A program made the translations under genes and the position numbers. From Flavobacteriales bacterium (GTDB taxonomy: Bacteria > Bacteroidota > Bacteroidia > Flavobacteriales_D > Sanyastnellaceae): a stretch of 64,000 nt of DNA. The stretch is taken from NCBI GenBank assembly GCA_016722445.1, contig JADKIZ010000013.1, positions 1 through 64,000 on the forward strand. The letters are read 5' to 3'. Shown here in pieces: positions 18,196-25,909 of this stretch (the first letter of the stretch is position 1; every line of letters begins with the position of its first letter). The notes under the pieces were generated by a model, which was given only the letters and a program-made list of their open reading frames with translations, searched no databases and was not told where the DNA came from.

Positions 18196-18627
18196 ATGAC
18201 ATATCAACTGTCAAATCTGGTATCTGTCGTACAGTGCGATACATACCTCCAGGAAGTTACTGATGATATCAATGATCTGAACATTGACATCGTAGAAGTA
18301 CAGACCAATATCACTACCAACAGCAGTCTGGCGACCATCATTCCGTCGCAAGTGACTACACTGCAGGAAATATTGGCCCAACAAGAAGCAGCATTGGCTG
18401 CAGAGACCGACACGAGTATGCGACGAAAGCTCACATTGCAAATCAACGGTCTGGAAAACAAACTCATCAGATTGCAAAAACGTCAAGAAAATCTGGCGGG
18501 TACCAACATCCTCGACAAGCAATTCAAGATTGCATTGTACGAAGCTGATTTGGCGGCGCTCACTGAATTCAAGACAGCGTTGGAAACACGCAAGACAGAA
18601 ATTGAAAGTTCGGCCAGCGCGGCCTAA
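18196..18627 (+). CDS. Small coiled-coil protein, paralogue 2 of 3
   Basis: A 143-residue protein, MTYQLSNLVSVVQCDTYLQE, then DINDLNIDIVEVQTNITTNS, LTLQINGLENKLIRLQKRQE and KTALETRKTEIESSASAA. It is a tandem duplicate of the gene 68 nt upstream, with the same length, the same Cys at 14, and the most conserved parts at the two ends and in the central LENKLIRLQKRQE motif. The variable middle (about 45-75) is where the copies diverge. The pair is co-directional and probably co-transcribed; a GC-rich hairpin terminator follows 22 nt after the stop. Function is unknown. Confidence 0.7.
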   Translation: MTYQLSNLVSVVQCDTYLQEVTDDINDLNIDIVEVQTNITTNSSLATIIPSQVTTLQEILAQQEAALAAETDTSMRRKLTLQINGLENKLIRLQKRQENLAGTNILDKQFKIALYEADLAALTEFKTALETRKTEIESSASAA

Positions 18628-18649
18628 ACATCAAATCACTCCTGAAACT

Positions 18650-18674
18650 CCCCACCGCGAAAGCGGTGGGGTTT
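18650..18674 (+). terminator. Rho-independent terminator after the coiled-coil pair
   Basis: CCCCACCGC (18650-18658), loop GAAA and GCGGTGGGG (18663-18671) form a perfect 9-bp GC-rich stem with a stable GNRA-type loop, followed by TTT. It ends the transcript of paralogues 1 and 2 and leaves paralogue 3 outside. Confidence 0.8.
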
Positions 18675-18679
18675 AGGGG

Positions 18680-18740
18680 AGAATGAGAATGAGAAGCAGA
18701 ATGAGAATGAATATGTGAATGAGAATGTGAATGAATATTG
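18680..18740. repeat. GAGAATGA low-complexity tandem tract
   Basis: About 60 nt of degenerate hexamer-like repeats (GAGAAT, GTGAAT, GAATAT) between the terminator and paralogue 3. Non-coding and purine-rich on the plus strand. Confidence 0.6.
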
Positions 18741-18854
18741 AGAGTAGGAGTGGATCAGAAATGAAACTTGTTTCGAGATTTTGAAAACAACAAAACATAA
18801 AGTCCATTGGATAGAATTCAACTGATAATGCACCATCAACTAAAACCTTCAAAC

Positions 18855-19271
18855 ATGAAACTGAATATAAAGGAATCACTCCATAAGTATGATGTATTGA
18901 ATCTCAAAAATGACATCGAAGCAATTTGCACAGACCTTCAAAAACGCATCGCTGATCTTGAATCAAAACTCAATGTCGCGAAATACCGGTCCAAAACACT
19001 GCTTGTCATCCGAAAGAATATCATCAATGCAATTGAAGAAATAAATAATGAATTATTAAAAGCATCAGGAAATGCGCAACAACGCAATCTTACCATACAA
19101 TTGAACAGTATGGAGAATAAACGAATTCAGATGGACAGACATATTGATGATTTGACAGGTAATAAGCACTACCACCAGTTGATCAAATTGGCGAAACTCA
19201 AAAGTGAGTACCAGGTGATGACAAAGTTTCTACTGGAAGTGGAGGGGCGGTACAATGAACTCGAAACTTAA
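18855..19271 (+). CDS. Small coiled-coil protein, diverged paralogue 3 of 3
   Basis: ATG 18855 gives 138 residues, MKLNIKESLHKYDVLNLKND, then LTIQLNSMENKRIQMDRHID and ending EVEGRYNELET. It is related to the two upstream copies: same length class, same helical pattern, and the same central motif (IQLNSMENKRIQMDRHIDDL against LQINGLENKLIRLQKRQENL). It lacks the N-terminal Cys. It is more charged and Lys-rich, so it has diverged, perhaps toward a partner role. The longer frame from 18807 adds 16 residues of low-quality sequence. It is separated from the pair by a terminator and a purine tract, so it probably has its own promoter. Confidence 0.6.
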   Translation: MKLNIKESLHKYDVLNLKNDIEAICTDLQKRIADLESKLNVAKYRSKTLLVIRKNIINAIEEINNELLKASGNAQQRNLTIQLNSMENKRIQMDRHIDDLTGNKHYHQLIKLAKLKSEYQVMTKFLLEVEGRYNELET

Positions 19272-19332
19272 ATTGTTTCGACTTCAACTTAAGCAATGCC
19301 ATGGCTATTACTGGTTGACAAAAAGGGATAGT

Positions 19333-20187
19333 CTACATCCTATCATCTGCAGTTGAATAGGAATCGTTGATGCCAATAAGTTCATATTTTTCATCTCCTG
19401 ACATCCAACCTGTTGCCAACTTATCTATTTTATAGTCATTCCGAATTCTATCAAACCCCTTTATAGCATCATTGCTCATTTCTTCGATCCAGTTCGCAGA
19501 AGCAACAAATGCTCCACCGATACGCGGAATTTGAAATTCTGTATTATTAAATTTCGCATCCCTAATATCGGACTTATTCATTCTTGTAAAAATAAACTTA
19601 CTGCCAGAAAAATCAGCATTTCTAAAGTTAGCCTGAAATAAATCGGCATATGTAAAATTTGAATTCTTCAATATTGAATTCTCGAAATTTGCGCCACTCA
19701 ATTTTGCTCTTCTAAAATCAGCGCCATCAAAATTTAATCCCCCTAAATTCATTCCCTCCAAATTGCAATCGGAAAGATCAATCTGCTTGCTGTTTAACTT
19801 ATTCAATCTTCTCACGCATCCGGCAATTCTATATTTTGCTTCATCACTACTCCAAAATCGAAAATCATCAATTTCTTCCTTTAGTCTATCAATTTCATTT
19901 CGTTTCTGAGTAATTGAGTCATACAGAGTTAATAATATTCCAAGAACAACTAAGTCAAACATCATTCCATGTGCATTGAACAACAAATTACTAAAAAAAT
20001 CAGTATTGGAAAACTGATTTGTTGCAATATCAATAATGAATAATATGAGACCCCAAGCAAAAGCGGTTAATCCAAAAAAAAGAGCTCTATTCATCAAGAA
20101 TATTTTACGAATTTTTCTGTGCATCATTTCTATATCACTGAGATTATAAATTCTATTCGATTTCCAAAAGTTGTTTTTATCAATCAC
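19333..20187 (-). CDS. Membrane pentapeptide-repeat protein
   Basis: A 284-residue protein. Two membrane helices near the start (FLMNRALFFGLTAFAWGLIL and FDLVVLGILLTLYDS, about 30-95) are followed by a short coiled linker with EIDRLKEEIDDF. A pentapeptide-repeat solenoid follows (about 130-215) with A(D/N)LXX-type units: LSDCNLEGMNLGGLNFDGAD, FRRAKLSGANFENSILKNSN, FTYADLFQANFRNADFSGSK. The C-terminal 50 residues form a separate helical segment. Pentapeptide repeats make a rigid right-handed beta-helix that usually mediates binding; no catalytic function is implied. It converges on the coiled-coil paralogue 3 with 61 nt between stops and has no obvious operon partner. Confidence 0.8.
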   Translation of the reverse strand: MIDKNNFWKSNRIYNLSDIEMMHRKIRKIFLMNRALFFGLTAFAWGLILFIIDIATNQFSNTDFFSNLLFNAHGMMFDLVVLGILLTLYDSITQKRNEIDRLKEEIDDFRFWSSDEAKYRIAGCVRRLNKLNSKQIDLSDCNLEGMNLGGLNFDGADFRRAKLSGANFENSILKNSNFTYADLFQANFRNADFSGSKFIFTRMNKSDIRDAKFNNTEFQIPRIGGAFVASANWIEEMSNDAIKGFDRIRNDYKIDKLATGWMSGDEKYELIGINDSYSTADDRM

Positions 20188-20329
20188 TCCTCTTCAAATA
20201 AAGAATGAACAATTTTACTGAAAGCTCATCCATAAAACAGAAGTATTTGTAAATATAGAATCAAACAATTTGAACTCCTGATCTCCTTCCTCTTGCAGGA
20301 TCGCTCAAAAGTTGAATAAAACGTCTTTC

Positions 20330-20454
20330 CCTTCATGACACCGCAAACTCATTCCCAGTTAGAATTTAAAATTCAACATTTAAGACTTAAAATTGCACCC
20401 TCATCCCACAATTCATAATTCATAATTCATAATTCATAATTCATAATTCAAAAA
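20330..20454. repeat. Repeat block with CATAATT heptamer array
   Basis: Words of the TTTAAAATTCAACATTTAAG kind near 20365 lead into six CATAATT heptamers (about 20404-20447). The same heptamer array occurs at 16618-16665. It lies directly before the TTG start of the Crp-like gene, so it forms that gene's leader or promoter region. Confidence 0.6.
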
Positions 20455-21024
20455 TTGCTTTCCTCAATCCTCAAAAAATCCTTTGATCCGTTCTTCATCG
20501 CTCCGATAGAAGCGTGGCAGGAGTTTGCGCGGTATTGTGAGCCGACATCATTTGAGAAGGATGAGGTGATGAAGGAGATGGATGCGACGGAGAAGTATTT
20601 CTATTTTATACTTTCGGGGAGTGCGGGAATTTTTCTTTGGAAGGAGAACAATTTTGTTTGTCTCGACTTTGCTTTTGATCATAGTTTCTGTTGTGATTAT
20701 ATGTCGCTGCTGTTGAAGAAGTCGACGCCCTTGCAGTTGGTGGCATTGGAAAAATCGGAAATGGTTAGGATCAAAAGTGAAGATTTCTATAAACTTGGAC
20801 AGACACCTGTTGGGCAGGTCATCGTGCAGATTTCCGCTGAAACATCTTTTATTGAAAAACAACAACAACAGATCGAACTACTGACAAAAAACGCAGAAGA
20901 ACGATATCGGATTTTGCTGGAAAAGTTTCCCGATATTCAAAATCGCGTAGCACAAAAACACATTGCTTCTTACCTCGGCATCACGCCGCAAAGTCTCAGC
21001 AGAATACGCAAGTCTGCTTGGTAG
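20455..21024 (+). CDS. Crp/Fnr-family transcriptional regulator
   Basis: TTG at 20455 gives a 189-residue protein beginning MLSSILKKSFDPFF, the usual length and start for the small Crp-like regulators of Bacteroidota. Residues about 25-120 form a cNMP-binding-like barrel (EVMKEMDATEKYFYFILSGS), without the classical cAMP phosphate-binding Arg/Ser block, so the ligand is unclear. The C-terminal HTH (about 150-189) reads NRVAQKHIASYLGITPQSLS followed by RIRK. A palindrome and promoter lie between this gene and an outer-membrane protein 80 nt downstream, which is the probable target. Confidence 0.85.
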   Translation: MLSSILKKSFDPFFIAPIEAWQEFARYCEPTSFEKDEVMKEMDATEKYFYFILSGSAGIFLWKENNFVCLDFAFDHSFCCDYMSLLLKKSTPLQLVALEKSEMVRIKSEDFYKLGQTPVGQVIVQISAETSFIEKQQQQIELLTKNAEERYRILLEKFPDIQNRVAQKHIASYLGITPQSLSRIRKSAW

Positions 21025-21048
21025 TAAAAAGATGGTGGCTGACACTTT

Positions 21049-21062
21049 TTACCATTTGGTAA
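21049..21062 (+). promoter_or_regulatory. Palindrome TTACCATTTGGTAA, probable Crp-like activator site
   Basis: A perfect 6-bp inverted repeat with 2-nt centre. It abuts the -33 TTG of the promoter at 21063-21092, and its centre is about 42 nt upstream of the expected transcription start. That is the class II position of Crp/Fnr activators. The adjacent Crp-like gene is the obvious candidate binder. Confidence 0.5.
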
Positions 21063-21092
21063 TTGCAACAAATTAAAGCAGGGGCAACTTTG
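21063..21092 (+). promoter_or_regulatory. Bacteroidota-type promoter of the outer-membrane protein
   Basis: TTG at 21063-21065, an exact 19-nt spacer, then CAACTTTG at 21085-21092 (xAnnTTTG). The ATG at 21104 follows after 11 nt. Confidence 0.5.
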
Positions 21093-21103
21093 CATCAGCA
21101 ATA

Positions 21104-21682
21104 ATGACCATGATGCAAAAGATTTTATTCGTCATCCTCATATTCATTGGCCAATTAGGGTTTAGTCAGAGTACCACAATGCAAAAAAAAGTGGAACGAC
21201 ATGGCGTCGTATTTGGGCTTGGGGTTGGTGCCGGTGTTTTGAAGCTGAATACCAATGACACCATCAAAGAGGGCTTCTCCACAACCCTTCCGAACTTCAA
21301 GCTTGGTTATATGGTCCGTCCACAATTGGAAGTATTTGCGCTTCTACCTGGGGCGAATTACAAATACAATGGAAAAGACAGAGGCTTTGAAGGATTCATC
21401 CTTGGCACACAATACTGGATGTTGGACCGTTGGTGGGTTTTAGGCGGAGTTGGTCTGACCTTCGATGCTCCAGCCTTTTACACGGTAAAAAATCCCAAAA
21501 CAGCAGAATTCAACACAGGACTTCCTGCATTCTCACTTGGGACAGGTTTCGAAGTATGGAAAAACGAACAGTACGCCGTAGACATCCAATACCGATTTTT
21601 CATGGGAACATCCAATCTCCCCAATGACGGAACAAGAAAAGGTATGTCCAACATGCTTATCGTCGGGTTCAATGTGTATTGA
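21104..21682 (+). CDS. Outer-membrane beta-barrel protein
   Basis: A 192-residue protein with signal peptide (MTMMQKILFVILIFIGQLGF, cleavage after FSQ). The mature part alternates aromatic and polar strands: HGVVFGLGVGAGVLKLN, FKLGYMVRPQLEVFALLPGA, YWMLDRWWVLGGVGLTFDAP and a final strand GMSNMLIVGFNVY ending in an aromatic residue, as barrel proteins do. Eight strands would fit the size (OmpA/OmpW-like barrel, DUF-type porin). Cargo is unknown. It follows a Crp-like regulator on the same strand, with a palindrome and promoter in between, and is probably its regulated target. Confidence 0.75.
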   Translation: MTMMQKILFVILIFIGQLGFSQSTTMQKKVERHGVVFGLGVGAGVLKLNTNDTIKEGFSTTLPNFKLGYMVRPQLEVFALLPGANYKYNGKDRGFEGFILGTQYWMLDRWWVLGGVGLTFDAPAFYTVKNPKTAEFNTGLPAFSLGTGFEVWKNEQYAVDIQYRFFMGTSNLPNDGTRKGMSNMLIVGFNVY

Positions 21683-21740
21683 TGAGCACTTCAATATTGA
21701 CTATTGAATCGAGTCCAATTGTCTATTATGCACATATGAC

Positions 21741-21783
21741 GTGTTTCTCAGAAGATAGCACTATCGTGGTTTACGTAGTAAAT
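21741..21783. repeat. GTTTACG palindromic repeat, copy 1
   Basis: AGATAGCACTATCGTGGTTT then ACGTAGTAAAT matches the sequence at 22519-22560 (GGATAACACTACCGTAGTTT, ACGCGGTAAAC) over about 40 nt, including the GTTTAC...GTAAA(C) palindrome. Non-coding. Confidence 0.5.
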
Positions 21784-21786
21784 GGA

Positions 21787-21870
21787 AGGTTAGGTTCCTC
21801 TTCACTGCGTGAAGAGGAATGACGGGGCGATGGGGGGAGTTTAGGCAGGCCACCTTCGGTGGCCTGCGTG
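21787..21870. repeat. Bipartite two-hairpin element, copy A
   Basis: Hairpin 1: TTCCTCTTCAC (21795-21805), loop TGC, GTGAAGAGGAA (809-819), an 11-bp perfect stem. Hairpin 2: GCAGGCCACC (21845-21854), loop TTC, GGTGGCCTGC (858-867), a 10-bp perfect stem. Between them is a G-rich linker TGACGGGGCGATGGGGGGAG. The same arrangement recurs at 31151-31226. No T-run follows, so it is not a plain terminator. Confidence 0.65.
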
Positions 21871-22104
21871 CGCAGAGGGTAGCTTGTTATTGTAATGGAG
21901 GCTTGTGTTACACTCGACAATCGAGTGGCACCTTCCATTGTTGGGCAACGTTTCGAATTTAGAGATGGTAGGTGTTCTGAATTTTCCTTGGTGTCCTTTG
22001 GGTGATTTCTCTTTGTGGTCTCTGTGGTTTCAAGTAAGGTCTGACATTTTGAATGGGTTCGAATAAGTAATACCCACATACTTATCTAATTGGCATGTTC
22101 TTTT

Positions 22105-22470
22105 TTTCTTGATAAAAAAAGTACCAAAAAAGTCAAGGCTGTTGAGAAAATAAAATCCTTGAAATCCTCAACATCTCCGGGCAGACCAATCGGAACTCCT
22201 CCTTCATTCAAAAATGAATCAACCCATTTCCTCTAAGCGGAAATAAGGTAGTCATTTTTGAATTCAGTCGTCAAACACCCGATTGCTCTATTGCCCTGCG
22301 ATGTTGGGATTTCTAAGGATTTTCTCAAAGGCCGGTCCGCGAACCAAAGGATAAATCAGACGTTCTATTTTTTGTACTATCTTCTTGCTTACTTGTTTTT
22401 CCAATTCGCATTCAGTTCTTGAGAAGTATGTTAGCTAGGCTATTCTATCGCACTGCAATTCTTGGAGTCT
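22105..22470. repeat. Dispersed intergenic repeat, long copy
   Basis: The stretch starting CTTGATAAAAAAAGTACC near 22110 and the stretch TTTCTCAAAGGCCGGTCCGC to CACTGCAATTC (about 22322-22463) match 28253-28445 nearly base for base, but here they are separated by about 150 extra nt. No ORF is shared between the copies, so this is a non-coding element. It occupies most of the 1-kb gap 21683-22680, in which no gene is supported. Confidence 0.65.
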
Positions 22471-22518
22471 GGGTTAAAGCGAGTCCTATTGGCTTTTACA
22501 CCAATATGATGTATTTTC

Positions 22519-22560
22519 TCGAGGATAACACTACCGTAGTTTACGCGGTAAACAGTAACT
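22519..22560. repeat. GTTTACG palindromic repeat, copy 2
   Basis: Second copy of the element at 21741-21783; here the palindrome is exact: GTTTAC, GCG, GTAAAC. Confidence 0.5.
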
Positions 22561-22680
22561 ATGGCAAGATTGATCCATTCGTGTCCACGAAAGAAGCCCT
22601 GTAAATGATGATTACAGTGATGAAACATTGAAATGGATAAGTTCAAACGATTAAATTGGCCCATTCAAAAAAAGTAAATA

Positions 22681-23412
22681 TTGAAACTCCTCCTCTACTT
22701 CGCACTGTTGCTATTCCTTGTGAGCTGTCAGTCACCAGGTAGTAAAAATCATTCTCAAGAAATAAAAGATAGTTTGTCAAGCACGCAAGACACAGCAAGT
22801 GTTCAGGCGAAGGATACGACGATTCAGTTGCACACTTCAGTTCAAGCAGTCATGTACCAAGATTCTATTGTGTACCCGGATGTAAAACAATTCAAACAAC
22901 TGCGACAGAAATTGACATCCATTTCGCAAAGACAATACGAAGACATAAAAAAAAGACAAACCATCGGATGCGACATGGACAGCAACGGATTCATGGTCGG
23001 AAAGGGACTACGCTATCACCAAACATGTGATGAAGTTTGTGAATCCTACCTTACAGATGAACAATCCGGCATTAGAATGTTTATACCATCCAATTATGAT
23101 GGTGGAATAAGCGGAATGTTGCTATCTCCTCAATGTAAGAAGTTCGCCGTCTATTCGTCATACGATGGCACGGATTATTCCAACTATTACGAATACCGTT
23201 CGGAGTTTTATACCTTTCAAGTTCTGGACGGAAAAGGTATACAAGTCATGCAACCTGCATTTGTTTACCACACCAAATCATTTTCAATAGCTGAAATCAT
23301 TTGGGTCGATGAAAATACATTGGCTTTAAAAACCTATCGAGCAGATCGATATGCAGCGGGCAAAACCGATGTAGCGTTTCAGTATTATCAAGCTCTACTG
23401 ACAGCGAACTAG
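22681..23412 (+). CDS. Lipoprotein of unknown function
   Basis: TTG 22681 starts a 243-residue protein with signal MKLLLYFALLLFLVSCQSPG and lipobox LVSC (Cys at 16). A Ser/Thr/Gln-rich linker follows to about 60. The rest is a soluble domain rich in Tyr and Asp (KKFAVYSSYDGTDYSNYYEY, FYTFQVLDGKGIQVMQPAFV), consistent with a small beta-propeller or beta-sandwich facing the periplasm or surface. Three Cys near 100-120 (TIGCDMDSNGFM, TCDEVCESY) may form disulfides. No family is recognised. It is 25 nt upstream of the CHAP gene, so the two are probably co-transcribed. Confidence 0.65.
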   Translation: MKLLLYFALLLFLVSCQSPGSKNHSQEIKDSLSSTQDTASVQAKDTTIQLHTSVQAVMYQDSIVYPDVKQFKQLRQKLTSISQRQYEDIKKRQTIGCDMDSNGFMVGKGLRYHQTCDEVCESYLTDEQSGIRMFIPSNYDGGISGMLLSPQCKKFAVYSSYDGTDYSNYYEYRSEFYTFQVLDGKGIQVMQPAFVYHTKSFSIAEIIWVDENTLALKTYRADRYAAGKTDVAFQYYQALLTAN

Positions 23413-23437
23413 AACCAAGTTTTTGGCTCAAATACAA

Positions 23438-24034
23438 ATGAAATTCAAAAAACGCATCCTCATCCTTTTCGCTATACTTATTACAGGTTATAGCATCATC
23501 TGGATAACGAAGAATTTCAATCTCAATCATAAATATGAAATTGGCCAACAAATAGATGAATTGTATGGCGTGGCTATTTACAATGGTGGCGTGGATCATG
23601 TGAGTGATCGCAACGTCAGTCCTGACGGTTACAACATCGGATTAAAATACCAATGTGTTGAATTTGTAAAGCGATACTATTTGGAGCATTACCAACATCA
23701 AATGCCGGATAGTTATGGTCATGCGAAAGATTTTTTCGATCGCAGTCTGAAAGACGGCGCGATGAATATCAAAAGAGATTTGCAACAATTCCTGCAATCA
23801 TCAGCGAGCAAACCAGAAGTGGGAGACATACTCATCTTTGATGGATCATTGTTCAACAAATATGGACATGTGGCGATCATTTCATCCGTTTCCAATGATG
23901 AAGTGGAAATCATACAGCAGAATCCCGGGCCATTTGGCAGCTCCAGAGAAAAATACCAACTAGAACTCAAAGAGAAACTTTGGCACATTGATCATGGGCG
24001 GGTATTGGGTTGGCTGCGCAAATCAACCCATTGA
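23438..24034 (+). CDS. CHAP-domain amidase/peptidase, membrane-anchored
   Basis: ATG 23438 gives 198 residues starting MKFKKRILILFAILITGYSI, an N-terminal anchor or uncleaved signal. The CHAP domain (about 50-190) has the catalytic Cys in LKYQCVEFVKRYYLEHY and His in NKYGHVAIISSVSNDEVEII, with an acidic residue following. Such enzymes cut peptidoglycan stem peptides or cross-bridges; some act on glutathionylspermidine. The order Cys, then GD(I)LIFDG, then GHVAII, then ENP-like QQNPGPFG matches the family. It follows the lipoprotein at 25 nt spacing. A role in cell-wall turnover in the periplasm is inferred. Confidence 0.85.
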   Translation: MKFKKRILILFAILITGYSIIWITKNFNLNHKYEIGQQIDELYGVAIYNGGVDHVSDRNVSPDGYNIGLKYQCVEFVKRYYLEHYQHQMPDSYGHAKDFFDRSLKDGAMNIKRDLQQFLQSSASKPEVGDILIFDGSLFNKYGHVAIISSVSNDEVEIIQQNPGPFGSSREKYQLELKEKLWHIDHGRVLGWLRKSTH

Positions 24035-24093
24035 GTTCCTGTTTGCCATGGTAAAATATCCGCAGTTCATTTCTATCCCGCGGTCAATGCGCA

Positions 24094-24101
24094 TATTTTT
24101 G
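24094..24101 (+). promoter_or_regulatory. -7 box TATTTTTG directly before rluF
   Basis: TATTTTTG is an exact TAnnTTTG match ending 4 nt before the ATG at 24106, so the transcript would be leaderless. A TTTC near 24071 is a weak -33. Confidence 0.4.
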
Positions 24102-24105
24102 CGTT

Positions 24106-24852
24106 ATGAGTGATGAAAGCACAGTCAGGATCAACAAATACCTCAGCGAAGTGGGGTATTGTTCGCGACGAGCAGCAGATCAATTGATCGAAGAAGGTCG
24201 GGTGACCATCAACGGCAAAGTGCCGGAGATGGGGACGAAAATCAAAAAAGGCGATGAAGTACGCGTTGATGGCAAACTCATTACCGAACCCAAACACGAC
24301 CACGTCTATATTGCATTCAACAAACCGATCGGAATTGTTTGCACCACCGATACCAGCAAAGAGAAAAACAACATCATCGACTACATCGGATATCCCACAC
24401 GCATTTTCCCCATCGGTCGACTGGACAAAGCCAGTGAAGGACTTATCCTACTCACCAGCGACGGAGATATCGTCAACAAAATTCTCAGGGCGCGAAACAA
24501 TCACGAAAAGGAATACCTCGTATCCGTAGACAAACCCATCAATGCCGACTTCGTGAAAAAAATGTCGGCAGGAGTACCGATCCTCGATACCATCACACGC
24601 AAATGTTTTGTTGAACAAACCGGCAAACACAGCTTCCGCATCATCCTCACCCAAGGCCTCAACCGACAGATTCGTCGCATGTGCGAATACCTCGGTTTCG
24701 AAGTGACGAAACTCAAACGCATCCGCATCATGAATATTCACCTCGATCAGCAAATCGGCAAATGGCGCCATCTTACGGAAAGAGAACTTACGGTGCTGAA
24801 TGAGTTGTCGAGGGATTCGGAGAAGACAGTAGACGGGGGATTTAAGATTTAA
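24106..24852 (+). CDS. rluF: 23S rRNA pseudouridine synthase, RluF type
   Basis: A 248-residue RNA-modifying enzyme. The S4 RNA-binding domain (about 7-60) reads RINKYLSEVGYCSRRAADQL, then IEEGRVTINGK. The catalytic domain follows with HVYIAFNKPIGIVCTTDT and the catalytic Asp in PIGRLDKASEGLILLT (about 107). The late motif GLNRQIRRMCEYLGFEVTKL is also present. It isomerises a uridine in 23S rRNA (U2604 in the E. coli enzyme). Length, order and the NNHEKEYLVSVDKPI block match the short RluF proteins of Bacteroidota. It stands alone, with a promoter touching its start codon and a long repeat array after its end. Confidence 0.92.
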   Translation: MSDESTVRINKYLSEVGYCSRRAADQLIEEGRVTINGKVPEMGTKIKKGDEVRVDGKLITEPKHDHVYIAFNKPIGIVCTTDTSKEKNNIIDYIGYPTRIFPIGRLDKASEGLILLTSDGDIVNKILRARNNHEKEYLVSVDKPINADFVKKMSAGVPILDTITRKCFVEQTGKHSFRIILTQGLNRQIRRMCEYLGFEVTKLKRIRIMNIHLDQQIGKWRHLTERELTVLNELSRDSEKTVDGGFKI

Positions 24853-25740
24853 AATTTAAGATTTAAAATTGGCATCGGGGGTAGGTTGAATGATGGGGTG
24901 TGATCGCCAGAGAGGGTTCAAGGTTCAAAGTTGCGGAAAGCATTTGGTTGTTTGGGGAGAGATGATCGCTTCACAGCCTTAACTCCGCGCACCTAATACT
25001 TCGTGATTTAAGATTTAAGATTTAAGATTGGCATCGGGGGTAGGTTGAATGATGGGGTGTGATCGCCTGAATGGTTCAAGGTTTAAGGTTCAAGGTTCAA
25101 AGTTGCGGAAAGCATTTGGTTGATTGAGGAGAGATGATCGCTTCACAGCCTTAACTCCGCGCACCTAATACTTCGTGATTTAAGATTTAAAATTTAATAT
25201 TTAATATTGGCATCGACGCACGATTGATGATCGACGTATTTCCGCCTCACAACCTTAACTCCGCGCACCTAATACCTAATACCTCGTACCTAATACTTTT
25301 TGATTTAAAATTGGCATCGAGTGAACACTGAATAAAGATGTGTGATCGCCTTAGAAGGGTTCAAAGTTCAATGTTGCGTCAGACATACTTTGTTAGATAA
25401 GGGTTGATCGCCTCACGGCCTTAACTCCGCGCTCCTAATACTTCGTGATTTAAGATTTAAAATTTAATATTTAATATTGGCATCGACGCACGATTGATGA
25501 TCGACGTATTTCCGCCTCACAACCTTAACTCCGCGCACCTAATACCTAATACTTCGTACCTAATACTTTTTGATTTAAAATTGGCTGATGCACTTTTTGA
25601 TGCTTGATGGATTTCGCCGCACAGCCTTATTTCGCACCCTAATACCTACACCTAATACCTCATACCTAATACTCCCCGCGTTCTCAATACTCAATACTAA
25701 CTACTCAATACTCACTACTCAATACTGCTCAAGGTTTCGC
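24853..25740. repeat. Degenerate tandem array of an about 170-bp intergenic repeat
   Basis: Five to six units follow one another. Each unit has GATTTAA-type words, TTGGCATCG, GATCGCC, GTTCAAGGTTCAAAGTTGCG, a GATGATCGC word and CCTTAACTCCGCGCACCTAA then TACTTCGTG. Unit starts are near 24850, 25015, 25190, 25300, 25450 and 25570; the two AATATTGGCATCGACGCACG units (25205 and 25475) are almost identical over more than 100 nt. The array fades into AATACTCAATAC words to about 25735. It has no coding potential. Related fragments lie at 5911-6030, 16458-16660, 20330-20450 and 51128-51165. Confidence 0.75.
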
Positions 25741-25909
25741 TGGAGTGAGATTGAAATCAAAGTGAACTTGTGGCATCATAAAAATCTTGCATGACAACTC
25801 ATCAAAAAAACTGTGTCCTCTGCGAGTACGCTGTGTCCACCGTGTTAAAACCAATACGTCGAAGGCGTCGATTGCTGAAGTCAGACTGATGAATCGAAAA
25901 TAAGAGTAA

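Noticed and set aside
22419..22604. 61-residue ORF in the 21.7-22.7 kb gap
   Set aside because: It lies in dispersed repeats; the matching copy at 28.4 kb does not keep the frame.
24853..25740. Possible CRISPR array
   Set aside because: Units are about 170 bp, degenerate and without short exact repeats or regular spacers, and no cas genes are near.
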